From IMG/VR virus record IMGVR_UViG_3300028891_000135, positions 1-43,744 of that record: a stretch of DNA of 43,744 bases, one strand, 5' to 3'. How positions within the stretch are numbered: position 1 is the stretch's first letter; every line of letters begins with the position of its first letter. The notes under the pieces are model-generated. The model searched no databases, had not been told where the DNA came from, and saw nothing but the letters and a program-made list of their open reading frames with translations. Origin of the DNA: a virus. The translations under genes were made by a program, and so were the position numbers. Shown here piece after piece: positions 37,735 to 43,744 of the stretch.

Positions 37735-39446
37735 GGCTTCAACACCTCTCCTGACATTCCTTTTGCCCTCATCTCAGCTTCCATTCGCCTTGAGGGCTCT
37801 GGGACTTTTACCACCTTGGTGGGCCTGCCCTGTTGCTGCTGCATCATCTGGGCTTTCCTCTCCAAAATCTCTTTCCTGTGGGGCCACTCGGCTATCTCCA
37901 GCAATGCCTCTTCATCTATTACACCCATGCGGTAGAAGGTAATGGCCATCATGACCTTCTGGATCTTGTTCATGGCGAGAGAGGAGCCTTCGACCACCTT
38001 GAACTGGAGATCCCGGAAGGCGGAATGAAGTTTCTGGCGGTAGTCGCCTTCGTAGTACTTGAGGATGGGGTCCATGATTTGCCTTCTCACCCACTCGTAT
38101 TCCCTGATGTTTCCATCTGGCCCGAGGATCTTGATAACCCTGTCCGTGGTGTAGAACTGAAAGATCCTTGATATCAGCTTCTGGCCTATGCGGGCAAGGA
38201 ATTGTTCAAAGGAACGGGCACGGAGGCGGATGATAGCCTGAGCGGCGATCTGGAGCGACTCAATGGCCACCCCTGAGGTCAGTGCTCCTCTCTCTCCATG
38301 CATTACATCCGTCATTCCGCTTAACACCTGCATCTGAGTTTCAAGGTACTTGACTGCATTCTGGATGTAGGCGGGAAGAGGTGGAGGAGGCTCCCGGCGC
38401 AAGGTCTTACCCGGGCGCACTCTCACGATAGCTCCTGGTTTGTTGGTCAGGCGAGTCCATGCAGTAGGGCTTAGAGCATCTTCCTCGCCAATCCAGACGG
38501 CATTGCAGGTGAGAATGGCATGCTCCACTATGATAGCCATCAGCTTATTGTACATCTCTTGGAGGCTATGGAGATACTCAACCTCGGAAATTCCCCAAGC
38601 ACTATTGGGATTGAAGCTCCAGTCAAACATGTCAATTGGGAAGCGCTCGTCTATGTAGGGGTTGGGCTCGTCCTTGAGAATGAGGTGACCAACACGGACA
38701 ATGTGCCTGCCTCCTGGATACTTGCGCACTGATTGGCCATCTTCAAGCTCCACCCGGCTCCTGTCCTTGATCCAAAACTCCTGCACAAGGCAACGGGGGA
38801 GAATGGCCCTTTGCTCCTTCTCTGTGCCAAAGAGGAGTTTGCGGAGGAAGTGCTTGAAGCCTTTCTCTTCCTCTTCTGCCCCATAAGTAGGCTTTATCTT
38901 GGAAGCCAAGTGGGGATACTGCTCGTCAAGGACGCTCTTGGGAACAACATACTCGTGGATAATGTACTCAGCTTCATCCAGCTGGTTGGCCCGGAGACAG
39001 AAAGGATCAACAAGGTAAACCCGGGGATCGCCTACCACGATGTCAATATCGCCCCTGCCGTCATCTAACTGGGGGTTCCAAACACAGCGGGCAAAGGCAG
39101 CTCCGAAGATGGCAGCTAAGATGAGGAGTTCCTGCTGCTTCTGCTGCCAGTTGCGCTCTTCCCAGAGGGCGGCGATGATGTCCTCAAGCACCTCGGCGAC
39201 AGGCTGGAGATGGTCGTTCCTCGCTACCACACGGATCACAGGGCGGCTGTCGGTGAGGTAAGCTACTTCCCGCTGGATCAGCTCTGCCAAGTGGTTGATA
39301 ACCGCTGAAACCCGCCAGTCCGGGCGCTTGGAGGGCCAGAATTGCCCTCTGTAATGGTTGAGCCAGCGGTCATAGTTCTTGGCCACTTCCTCTTTTGCGA
39401 ACTTAGCTTCCTGGTAAATCTTATCCAAATACTGGTTGAGATCCAA
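37731..39446 (-). CDS. Portal protein
   Basis: 571 aa from a TTG at 39446 (AGGAGGTGTCTTAA 4 bp upstream of the end of the site). Helical N-terminus (YLDKIYQEAKFAKEEVAKNY), NYDRWLNHYRGQFWPSKRPD, IVVGDPRVYLVDPFCLRANQ, a DRWL and IVRVRPGKTLRREPPPPLP segment, IQNAVKYLETQMQVLSGMTD, then the conserved helix AIESLQIAAQAIIRLRARSF. Length and motif series are those of podovirus-type portals, the dodecameric ring at the packaging vertex. Located directly downstream of the large terminase genes. Confidence 0.88.
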   Translation of the reverse strand: MDLNQYLDKIYQEAKFAKEEVAKNYDRWLNHYRGQFWPSKRPDWRVSAVINHLAELIQREVAYLTDSRPVIRVVARNDHLQPVAEVLEDIIAALWEERNWQQKQQELLILAAIFGAAFARCVWNPQLDDGRGDIDIVVGDPRVYLVDPFCLRANQLDEAEYIIHEYVVPKSVLDEQYPHLASKIKPTYGAEEEEKGFKHFLRKLLFGTEKEQRAILPRCLVQEFWIKDRSRVELEDGQSVRKYPGGRHIVRVGHLILKDEPNPYIDERFPIDMFDWSFNPNSAWGISEVEYLHSLQEMYNKLMAIIVEHAILTCNAVWIGEEDALSPTAWTRLTNKPGAIVRVRPGKTLRREPPPPLPAYIQNAVKYLETQMQVLSGMTDVMHGERGALTSGVAIESLQIAAQAIIRLRARSFEQFLARIGQKLISRIFQFYTTDRVIKILGPDGNIREYEWVRRQIMDPILKYYEGDYRQKLHSAFRDLQFKVVEGSSLAMNKIQKVMMAITFYRMGVIDEEALLEIAEWPHRKEILERKAQMMQQQQGRPTKVVKVPEPSRRMEAEMRAKGMSGEVLKP

Positions 39447-39689
39447 TTAAGACACCTCCTCTTTGGCTTTCTTTTCCCTCTGCCATTCCAAAAGATCCCG
39501 TTCCTCCTCGCTTGGGGCTATGATTTGCTCCTCAGGTGGCGGAGGAGAGGAAAAGCGGGGTAAGGGAAACGGGAAACCCTCGGAATGGTCCAGCTTGCGC
39601 AAGATAGCAAATAGCAAAAAGATCTGGCCTAAGAGCAAAATGGCAATGATGGTGAGAAAGGGAAGCAGGATGGTCAATGCGTTATCCAT
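39447..39689 (-). CDS. Small membrane protein between portal and terminase, 80 aa
   Basis: ATG 39689 behind AAAAGGAGGTCGCAA. N-terminal membrane helix (ILLPFLTIIAILLLGQIFLL), then Pro-rich (PFPLPRFSSPPPPEEQ) and charged C-terminus (EEERDLLEWQREKKAKEEVS). Its stop is immediately before the TTG of the portal gene. Function unknown. Confidence 0.55.
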   Translation of the reverse strand: MDNALTILLPFLTIIAILLLGQIFLLFAILRKLDHSEGFPFPLPRFSSPPPPEEQIIAPSEEERDLLEWQREKKAKEEVS

Positions 39690-40203
39690 TTGCGACCTCC
39701 TTTTGGGCAGCGGATTGACTATCTTTAGCAGCGCACTCGTTGGAGCAATAAATCTGGCCTATCCGCTTGGGAGTGAATTTCTTGCCGCAGTACTTACACA
39801 CCACTTCCCTTTGCCATACCCCTCCAGACTGCCAGGCCGGGTCAAGGATAAAGGCAGTCCACTGCCCCTGCTCCCTTGCGATCCTCAAGATGCCGGCAAG
39901 GAGGAAATGAGCTGGGATCTTGTACTGCAAATCGCAGAGCTCAAAGAAGTAATCGGCATCTATGGGCTGGAACATGCTTTGGACAATATTGCGGGCTTGG
40001 GCTTCAAGGTCGTCTCGCCTGATGTAGTCCTTGTCCAAAGCGCTTTGGGATGTGGAATCTTGGGAAACGGCAAGGTGGGAGCGGTACACCTCAAAGATCT
40101 CCTCTATCACCGAGGCCATGCTGGTGCCTCTCTTCTCTGCCACTTCCCTCACCAGATCCCTGTCCTCAGGCCTAACGTTAAGAATTGCTCCTTTTACTGC
40201 CAT
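39682..40203 (-). CDS. Ribbon-helix-helix plus zinc-finger protein
   Basis: 173 aa. The N-terminus MAVKGAILNVRPEDRDLVRE then VAEKRGTSMASVIEEIFEVY has the strand-helix-helix pattern of Arc/MetJ-like proteins. The C-terminus CKYCGKKFTPKRIGQIYCSN followed by EC is a four-Cys zinc finger like those in small DNA-binding phage proteins. Located next to the large terminase, it is a candidate packaging-site recogniser or late-gene regulator (inference). Confidence 0.65.
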   Translation of the reverse strand: MAVKGAILNVRPEDRDLVREVAEKRGTSMASVIEEIFEVYRSHLAVSQDSTSQSALDKDYIRRDDLEAQARNIVQSMFQPIDADYFFELCDLQYKIPAHFLLAGILRIAREQGQWTAFILDPAWQSGGVWQREVVCKYCGKKFTPKRIGQIYCSNECAAKDSQSAAQKEVANG

Positions 40204-40216
40204 CTTTACCCTCCTT

Positions 40217-41929
40217 TCACAAAGCTAACCAGTGCTCTTCCTGTTCCTTTTCCTCCCACCAACTATCATAATCCGGCGGAGGAGAAAGGTCAAGGATGTC
40301 CCGCTTCTGGTCTATTATTCTCTCACCTCCTGTGTCCTGTTTGTCCCAAAAGATGGTGCCGTCCTGATAGGCAGTGTAGAGAGCAATCATTGCCGCCATA
40401 CAGAGGTCGTCATGGGTACCTGGCGCCGCTTCTGCCAGATCTCCCGAGTGCACAAAAGTCATCAACTGCCCCACAAGCCGGGAGGAATTAAACTTCCAGA
40501 CTCCGTGGTCAATTACGTGTTCCATGTAGCTCAGGAGATAGCGCTTGAAAGTGGGAGTCGTGAGCCATCCGAGCTTGTCCGTCCGGCGGTTGGTGAAGCG
40601 GTCTATGTACTGGTGGAAGTAGAAGTTGTAATAGAACCGCTTAGCCTCGTTCTGAGTGGCAAGCCCAGGGCCGTTGATCTCAATGGCGACCACAGCTTCG
40701 TTGTACCACTTGGCAATGGCAACTATGGTGCGGGCGAATGAGATAGGGTCAACGGTGTTATCCATCCACTCAGCCGCCTGCTCCATAGTGGTTTCGTCAA
40801 AGACTTCTATTGCCGAGTAGTCCTGCCCTTTGCCCTCTGCTACATCTACTCCCAAGCGGTACCTGTGCCCTTTCTGAGGCTCATGCCATACCCAGAGCCG
40901 GCCCCGGTCATGCTCTCTGAGGCGGTAGACGAGATCGTAGGGTCCCCGAAGAGCTGCATCCACCTCCAGTTGCTTCACAGGATCACGGCAGTTGACAAGT
41001 GCTTCCTTGAGGCGGGCTTTGTCGAAGTAGCAGTTGCCGGCGACGATGAAGGCCTCTTCGTCTGTGGCGGGGAATTCCTGGGCGAAGCTCTCCTCGTCTC
41101 CCCGGTAGACCTGCTCGATCATGTACCTGCGCCAGTAGATTTGTTCATCATCAAGGTGAAATTGCCTGACCAAGCGCCTTTCTTCTTCGGTCAGGATCAG
41201 CTTTCCCCGCCTCAGCTCTTCTTCTGGTGGCTTCTTGCGGTACTCCGGATGGATGAACCAGGGGAAGAATACGGGGACGAAAACGCTCTGGCCTGCTTTT
41301 GCCTTCTGCCACTCCTCGTGAAACTCGGTGCCGGCCCCCTTTGCGGTGGTCTCCACTATCACCATCGTGTCGGAGGTGGGAGGAATAGCAGGCAGGAGAG
41401 TGGTGAACACAAGGCCGAGGTAAGGGAATGAGGAGGCCTCGGACACGTGAACGTTATGGAGCGTCATCCCCTGGCCCGTGAACTGGTCAAGGGCTGTGGC
41501 AATGTAGATGCCCGACTTCAGGCCATGGCCATCCCGGGTGTCAAAAACCAGCTCCTTCTTGTTGCTATACTTGCGAGTCGGCTTGAGCACATCAGGTAGG
41601 TGATCGTAGAAGGTCTTGCACATCTCGAAGATATACTCTGCCCGATCCTTCTTGTCGGCTAAGATCAGGCTATTGGTGTTCCGCTGGGTGGCTGTGGCGT
41701 GGAAGATCCGGGCGGTGGTAAAGGTCGAGCATCCCTCCTGTCGGGCTTTCAGAAGCAGAATCCACACCGGCTGTCCCCTGCCCCTTATGGCCTCGATGGT
41801 CTGGTGCAAGGCCCTCTGAGCCGGGTACCAGTTGTCAGGATGGAAAGAAATAAGCCGCCTCTCGGTCTTGTGCCTGACCTTCAGGAACTGAGCGTAAACC
41901 TCGAAGCGCCTGAAATCGGGAATCCTCAT
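40217..41929 (-). CDS. terL: Terminase large subunit
   Basis: 570 aa. ATPase motor: LLLKARQEGCSTF (Walker A variant, about 58-70), Walker B-like HNVHVSEASSFPYLG with acidic 163-164, and coupling motif VIVETTAKG (about 190-198). Nuclease domain: RLGVDVAEGKGQDYSAIEV with the first catalytic Asp, VVAIEINGPG, and HDDLCMAAMIAL near the C-terminus. Pumps DNA into the prohead through the portal and cuts it. The ATG overlaps the TGA of a possible small upstream frame and follows a branched fold at 41957-42024. Ends TGA. Confidence 0.95.
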   Translation of the reverse strand: MRIPDFRRFEVYAQFLKVRHKTERRLISFHPDNWYPAQRALHQTIEAIRGRGQPVWILLLKARQEGCSTFTTARIFHATATQRNTNSLILADKKDRAEYIFEMCKTFYDHLPDVLKPTRKYSNKKELVFDTRDGHGLKSGIYIATALDQFTGQGMTLHNVHVSEASSFPYLGLVFTTLLPAIPPTSDTMVIVETTAKGAGTEFHEEWQKAKAGQSVFVPVFFPWFIHPEYRKKPPEEELRRGKLILTEEERRLVRQFHLDDEQIYWRRYMIEQVYRGDEESFAQEFPATDEEAFIVAGNCYFDKARLKEALVNCRDPVKQLEVDAALRGPYDLVYRLREHDRGRLWVWHEPQKGHRYRLGVDVAEGKGQDYSAIEVFDETTMEQAAEWMDNTVDPISFARTIVAIAKWYNEAVVAIEINGPGLATQNEAKRFYYNFYFHQYIDRFTNRRTDKLGWLTTPTFKRYLLSYMEHVIDHGVWKFNSSRLVGQLMTFVHSGDLAEAAPGTHDDLCMAAMIALYTAYQDGTIFWDKQDTGGERIIDQKRDILDLSPPPDYDSWWEEKEQEEHWLAL

Positions 41930-41956
41930 AGTGCCTCCGCTTCACGCTTTCTGAGA

Positions 41957-42024
41957 GCCCCGGCAGGAGCCCATCCCTCCCGGCGCGGGACTGCCACCAG
42001 CCTTGCCTGGTGACCTGCCGGGGC
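41957..42024 (-). ncRNA. Potential three-way-junction RNA upstream of terminase large gene
   Basis: Closing stem GCCCCGGCAGG (41957-41967) with CCTGCCGGGGC (42014-42024), 11 perfect pairs; internal stems TCCCG/CGGGA (41978-41982 with 41986-41990) and CACCAG/CTGGTG (41995-42000 with 42007-42012). The same bases are a 33-codon in-frame extension of the upstream gene after TAG, ending at 41926 (see findings), so a coding alternative exists. Confidence 0.45.
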
Positions 42025-42030
42025 CACCTC

Positions 42031-42300
42031 CTAAGCCGCCTTCCGGGCACAGTAGCGCTGGTAAAGCCTCTTGGCCTTCGCCCTCACAGCCGCATAGCCA
42101 TGCTGGGCCGCCCTCGTGATAGCCGCCTTGAGCATCCGGCAGGAAACAGCACCTGAAGCGGTCTTGTAAGGGAATTTGCGCTTGGAAGGGAGGAGGAAAG
42201 CAGATCGGGGAAGCTTCTTGCGGCCCCGGCCCTTGGCGTAGTAGCGCTCGGTGGCGGTGAACTTGAAGGGGCTTATCCTCTTGCGCCTGGCACGTGCCAT
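42031..42300 (-). CDS. Basic head-region protein (DUF6582-like)
   Basis: 89 aa, ATG 42300 (TTAAGGAGGTGTTTCCGG), ending TAG. MARARRKRISPFKFTATERY then LPRSAFLLPSKRKFPYKTAS and AITRAAQHGYAAVRAKAKRL. The 'LP.SAF..P.KRK.P......CRMLKAA...AAQHG' pattern resembles a widespread phage capsid-region domain (DUF6582-like). Very basic, like the cluster at 36.4-37.7 kb. Confidence 0.6.
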   Translation of the reverse strand: MARARRKRISPFKFTATERYYAKGRGRKKLPRSAFLLPSKRKFPYKTASGAVSCRMLKAAITRAAQHGYAAVRAKAKRLYQRYCARKAA

Positions 42301-42320
42301 CCGGAAACACCTCCTTAAGT

Positions 42321-42977
42321 TTAATTCACCTCCATCTGCAAACTTAGCTGCTGTGTATTCACCAGTTTTCTGAGAGGTTTTTCATACTTCAACCACCTCC
42401 CTGATCGCTCTTCTAAAGCAACGACTTTATTAAAAAGGTCTGGATGAAGCTCAGCCAGTTTTGTAAAGTCTCTGAGTGACTGAAAAGGACAGATAAAACA
42501 ACCCGATCTGATTGGTACCGGTAGCCCATGGCGCTTAATGACCGCCTTGCAGTCCTGCCTTGTCATACCAATCTCTACTAGCGGATATTCCAGTTGGGCA
42601 TATCTGCCACGGGGACGGACCCGGTGTACCTCATCAATACTGATGCCCACCAAATGCACTTTTACCCCCGGGAAAGCTTTTGCAATAGGTTCAAGTTTCC
42701 ACATCCCTGTGCAAACCCTTGCTTTTATAAAAGGAATCTGGCGCCTTTCCCAGTACCACTGATACATATTACCCCTTTCACTCTGTACCCTACAAACCTG
42801 AGTTCCCCACGTCTTAAGAAGATAGTCGTTAAACAAAGCTAAAAACTCATAAGTCTCAGGCCATTCACAACCTGTATCAGCAAATATAATTGGGAATCGC
42901 TTTCCCTGCTCATAAAGCAAAAGAACCATTGCTGTTGAATTAACCCCGGCTCCAAAACTAATTATTTTTTCTACCAT
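42321..42977 (-). CDS. PAPS reductase-family enzyme (adenine nucleotide alpha hydrolase)
   Basis: 218 aa. PP-loop IISFGAGVNSTAMVLLLY (about 5-22), FADTGCEWPETYEFL (about 32-46), CTGMWKLEPI, GISIDEVHRVRP and a C-terminal GCFICPFQ cysteine pair that may hold an iron-sulphur cluster. Members activate a substrate with ATP or use PAPS; relatives in phages and in DndC/PhosphoTSS systems introduce sulphur into DNA or metabolise sulphate. Located between the HNH and terminase genes. DNA thiolation is a hypothesis only, as no DndA/D/E partners occur in the window. Confidence 0.85.
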   Translation of the reverse strand: MVEKIISFGAGVNSTAMVLLLYEQGKRFPIIFADTGCEWPETYEFLALFNDYLLKTWGTQVCRVQSERGNMYQWYWERRQIPFIKARVCTGMWKLEPIAKAFPGVKVHLVGISIDEVHRVRPRGRYAQLEYPLVEIGMTRQDCKAVIKRHGLPVPIRSGCFICPFQSLRDFTKLAELHPDLFNKVVALEERSGRWLKYEKPLRKLVNTQQLSLQMEVN

Positions 42978-43193
42978 TTATGTTTTCCTTAACTTCGGCT
43001 TCCTCGTCCTCCTTATATCAGAAGGCAAAAGCATCATCGGATCACGGAAAGCAGGGGGAACCCACGCAGGAATCCCCACAACCGACCCCCTCTTGCGCCC
43101 GAAGCCAACAATCCCTCCCACAACTCCCCACCTTCCCCGGGACCTTCCCACAACCCGGTCTCCCGAACGCCCCCTTTTCCTCCTTGATCCCAC
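42978..43193 (-). CDS. Arg/Gly-rich basic protein, 71 aa
   Basis: GTG 43193 is preferred (GGGAGG 8 bp upstream); a GTG at 43202 is possible. GSRRKRGRSGDRVVGRSRGR then WGVVGGIVGFGRKRGSVVG, PPAFRDPMMLLPSDIRRTRK. RGG-rich and disordered; seventh member of the set of very basic small proteins in the head region. Its stop is immediately upstream of the next gene. Confidence 0.5.
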   Translation of the reverse strand: MGSRRKRGRSGDRVVGRSRGRWGVVGGIVGFGRKRGSVVGIPAWVPPAFRDPMMLLPSDIRRTRKPKLRKT

Positions 43194-43226
43194 ACCTAAC
43201 ACCTCCCTTGGGCTTTTCCTACCCCT

Positions 43227-43284
43227 AATTTACCCCCTTCCCTCCCCTCCTGTCAAGCAAACCCCAACCTTTTGTATATACATC
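43227..43284 (-). promoter_or_regulatory. Regulatory region upstream of the late genes
   Basis: GATGTATATACAAAA (43284-43270, minus) is a 15-bp identical copy of the -10 region at 897-911; the 17-bp-upstream hexamer here (TTTTCC) is poor. A separate TTGACA (43256-43251) with TAAATT 18 bp downstream (43232-43227) is a weak promoter candidate directed at the basic-protein/PAPS-reductase genes. Confidence 0.4.
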
Positions 43285-43337
43285 TGGAACGGGAGGGGGA
43301 AAACTGAGCATTCAAGCGGGCTGGCGGCGGGGAAAAG

Positions 43338-43682
43338 TTAAATCTTTTGTTTCTCGGCCTTCTCCTCAGCTAAGTGTTGCCTTAGTAGATTTGCGAAATC
43401 CTCATCATTATACTCGTCTGATGTTTCTCCTAAGACCTCCAACTCACTATAAAACTTCTTCGTCAAAAGTTCTATTTGGTGCTCATCCCACTTACTATGA
43501 AGTCCCTTGCGGCGGTGGCAATGGTGACAGAGAGAAATATAGTTCTTAAAGCTATCCTCTCCGCCTTTGCCTAAAGGGATAATGTGATGCACTTCTGCCG
43601 CAAAGTCCCCGCAAAGCTGGCACTTGGGAAAGGCCCTAAGGTAAAGGTCCATATTCCCCTGCCTTCTACTTCTCCTTGTCAT
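43338..43682 (-). CDS. HNH endonuclease
   Basis: 114 aa, ATG 43682. CQLCGDFAAEVHHIIPLGKG then GEDSFKNYISLCHHCHRRKG: CxxC, the HH, the Asn and final H form a classical HNH zinc-finger nuclease. HNH proteins beside terminase genes take part in DNA cleavage during packaging in many cos-type phages. Its ribosome site is lost at the contig end. With circular closure it lies directly after the small-terminase gene. Confidence 0.9.
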   Translation of the reverse strand: MTRRSRRQGNMDLYLRAFPKCQLCGDFAAEVHHIIPLGKGGEDSFKNYISLCHHCHRRKGLHSKWDEHQIELLTKKFYSELEVLGETSDEYNDEDFANLLRQHLAEEKAEKQKI

Positions 43683-43687
43683 TTTTC

Positions 43688-43744
43688 CTGTCTCTTATAC
43701 ACATCTCCGAGCCCACGAGACTAGGCATGATCTCGTATGCCGTC
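43688..43744. other. Illumina/Nextera adapter at right contig end (not biological)
   Basis: From CTGTCTCTTATACACATC at 43688 the sequence is the Nextera mosaic end, read-2 primer, index TAGGCATG (the complement of the left-end index) and the start of P7. The last genomic base is 43687. Confidence 0.98.

Noticed and set aside
39463-40491. Plus-strand frame across portal-terminase boundary
   Set aside because: Crosses three coupled minus-strand genes; antisense shadow.
79-43687. Ends created by a single transposon insertion into a circle
   Set aside because: This would leave a 9-bp direct duplication at the two ends; CCCCCTCAA at the left and TCATTTTTC at the right differ.
79-43687. CRISPR array, tRNA genes, integrase or attachment site
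   Set aside because: No regularly spaced repeats, no cloverleaf with CCA-end or anticodon features, and no recombinase motifs were seen.
1-43744. Genome-wide reassignment of TAG to an amino acid
   Set aside because: Several confident genes (8246-8425, 11143-12126, 12147-12548, 42031-42300) stop at TAG at the expected place next to a downstream start; readthrough would mostly yield short senseless tails.

Overview
The window is a nearly complete genome of a tailed dsDNA bacteriophage with a short-tailed (podovirus-like) gene plan, recovered as a sequencing contig. Both ends are not biology: positions 1-78 and 43688-43744 are Illumina/Nextera transposase adapter plus index sequence in opposite orientation, so the insert is 79-43687. 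The coding density, abundant AGA/AGG arginine codons, Lys/Glu/Arg-rich proteins, many small zinc-binding proteins and strong GGAGG ribosome binding sites suggest a thermophilic bacterial host. The TTGACA-17-TATATA type promoters also point to bacteria. The host assignment is inference, because no host marker gene is present. No integrase, repressor of a known lysogeny type, tRNA, CRISPR array, DNA polymerase, primase or RNA polymerase was recognised.

Layout. A regulatory region at 674-953 separates two divergent units. Leftwards runs a terminase-small-subunit-like gene that is cut by the contig end (79-673). Rightwards a sigma70-like promoter (878-906) drives a plus-strand operon of seven small overlapping genes (954-2784), closed by GC-rich hairpins (2795-2844). 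Everything from 2886 to 43682 is on the minus strand. Read in its own direction, the late region starts at the right end: HNH nuclease, small basic protein, PAPS-reductase-family enzyme, terminase large subunit, portal, a run of tiny basic proteins, scaffold, major capsid, head/tail connectors, a nozzle protein carrying a 7-repeat beta-propeller, two tail-fibre proteins, a lysis cassette (XhlA-like, membrane proteins, 3TM holin-like, GH24 endolysin, secreted ClpP-like protease), a metallophosphoesterase, a GNAT-like protein and four large virion-interior/ejection proteins ending at 13193. Because the small-terminase gene points off the left end and HNH/terminase genes enter from the right end, the molecule is probably circularly permuted or circular and the contig break lies between those genes.

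A consensus promoter at 13149-13177 (TTGACA, 17 bp, TATATA) starts the replication/recombination block: coiled-coil and small membrane proteins, a DUF2493/SLOG protein, a Cas4/RecB-like nuclease, a Sak4-like ATPase, two tandem paralogous mini-proteins, an SSB-like protein, an ERCC4 nuclease, a ribbon-helix-helix regulator with a 189-aa partner, and a DinG/XPD-type iron-sulphur helicase. Within this block lies a 328-bp AT-rich gene-free region (7345-7672) with a 108-bp imperfect inverted repeat and short direct repeats, the best origin/partition-site candidate. The leftmost minus-strand genes (2886-5139) are small zinc, membrane and secreted proteins, two of them visibly broken.

The most unusual points are the origin-like palindrome, a signal-peptide-bearing ClpP-like protease in the lysis cassette, a zinc-metalloprotease motif inside an ejection protein, the propeller inserted in the nozzle, the protamine-like tiny proteins between head genes, a branched RNA fold immediately upstream of the large terminase, and a connector gene split by a +1 frame change.
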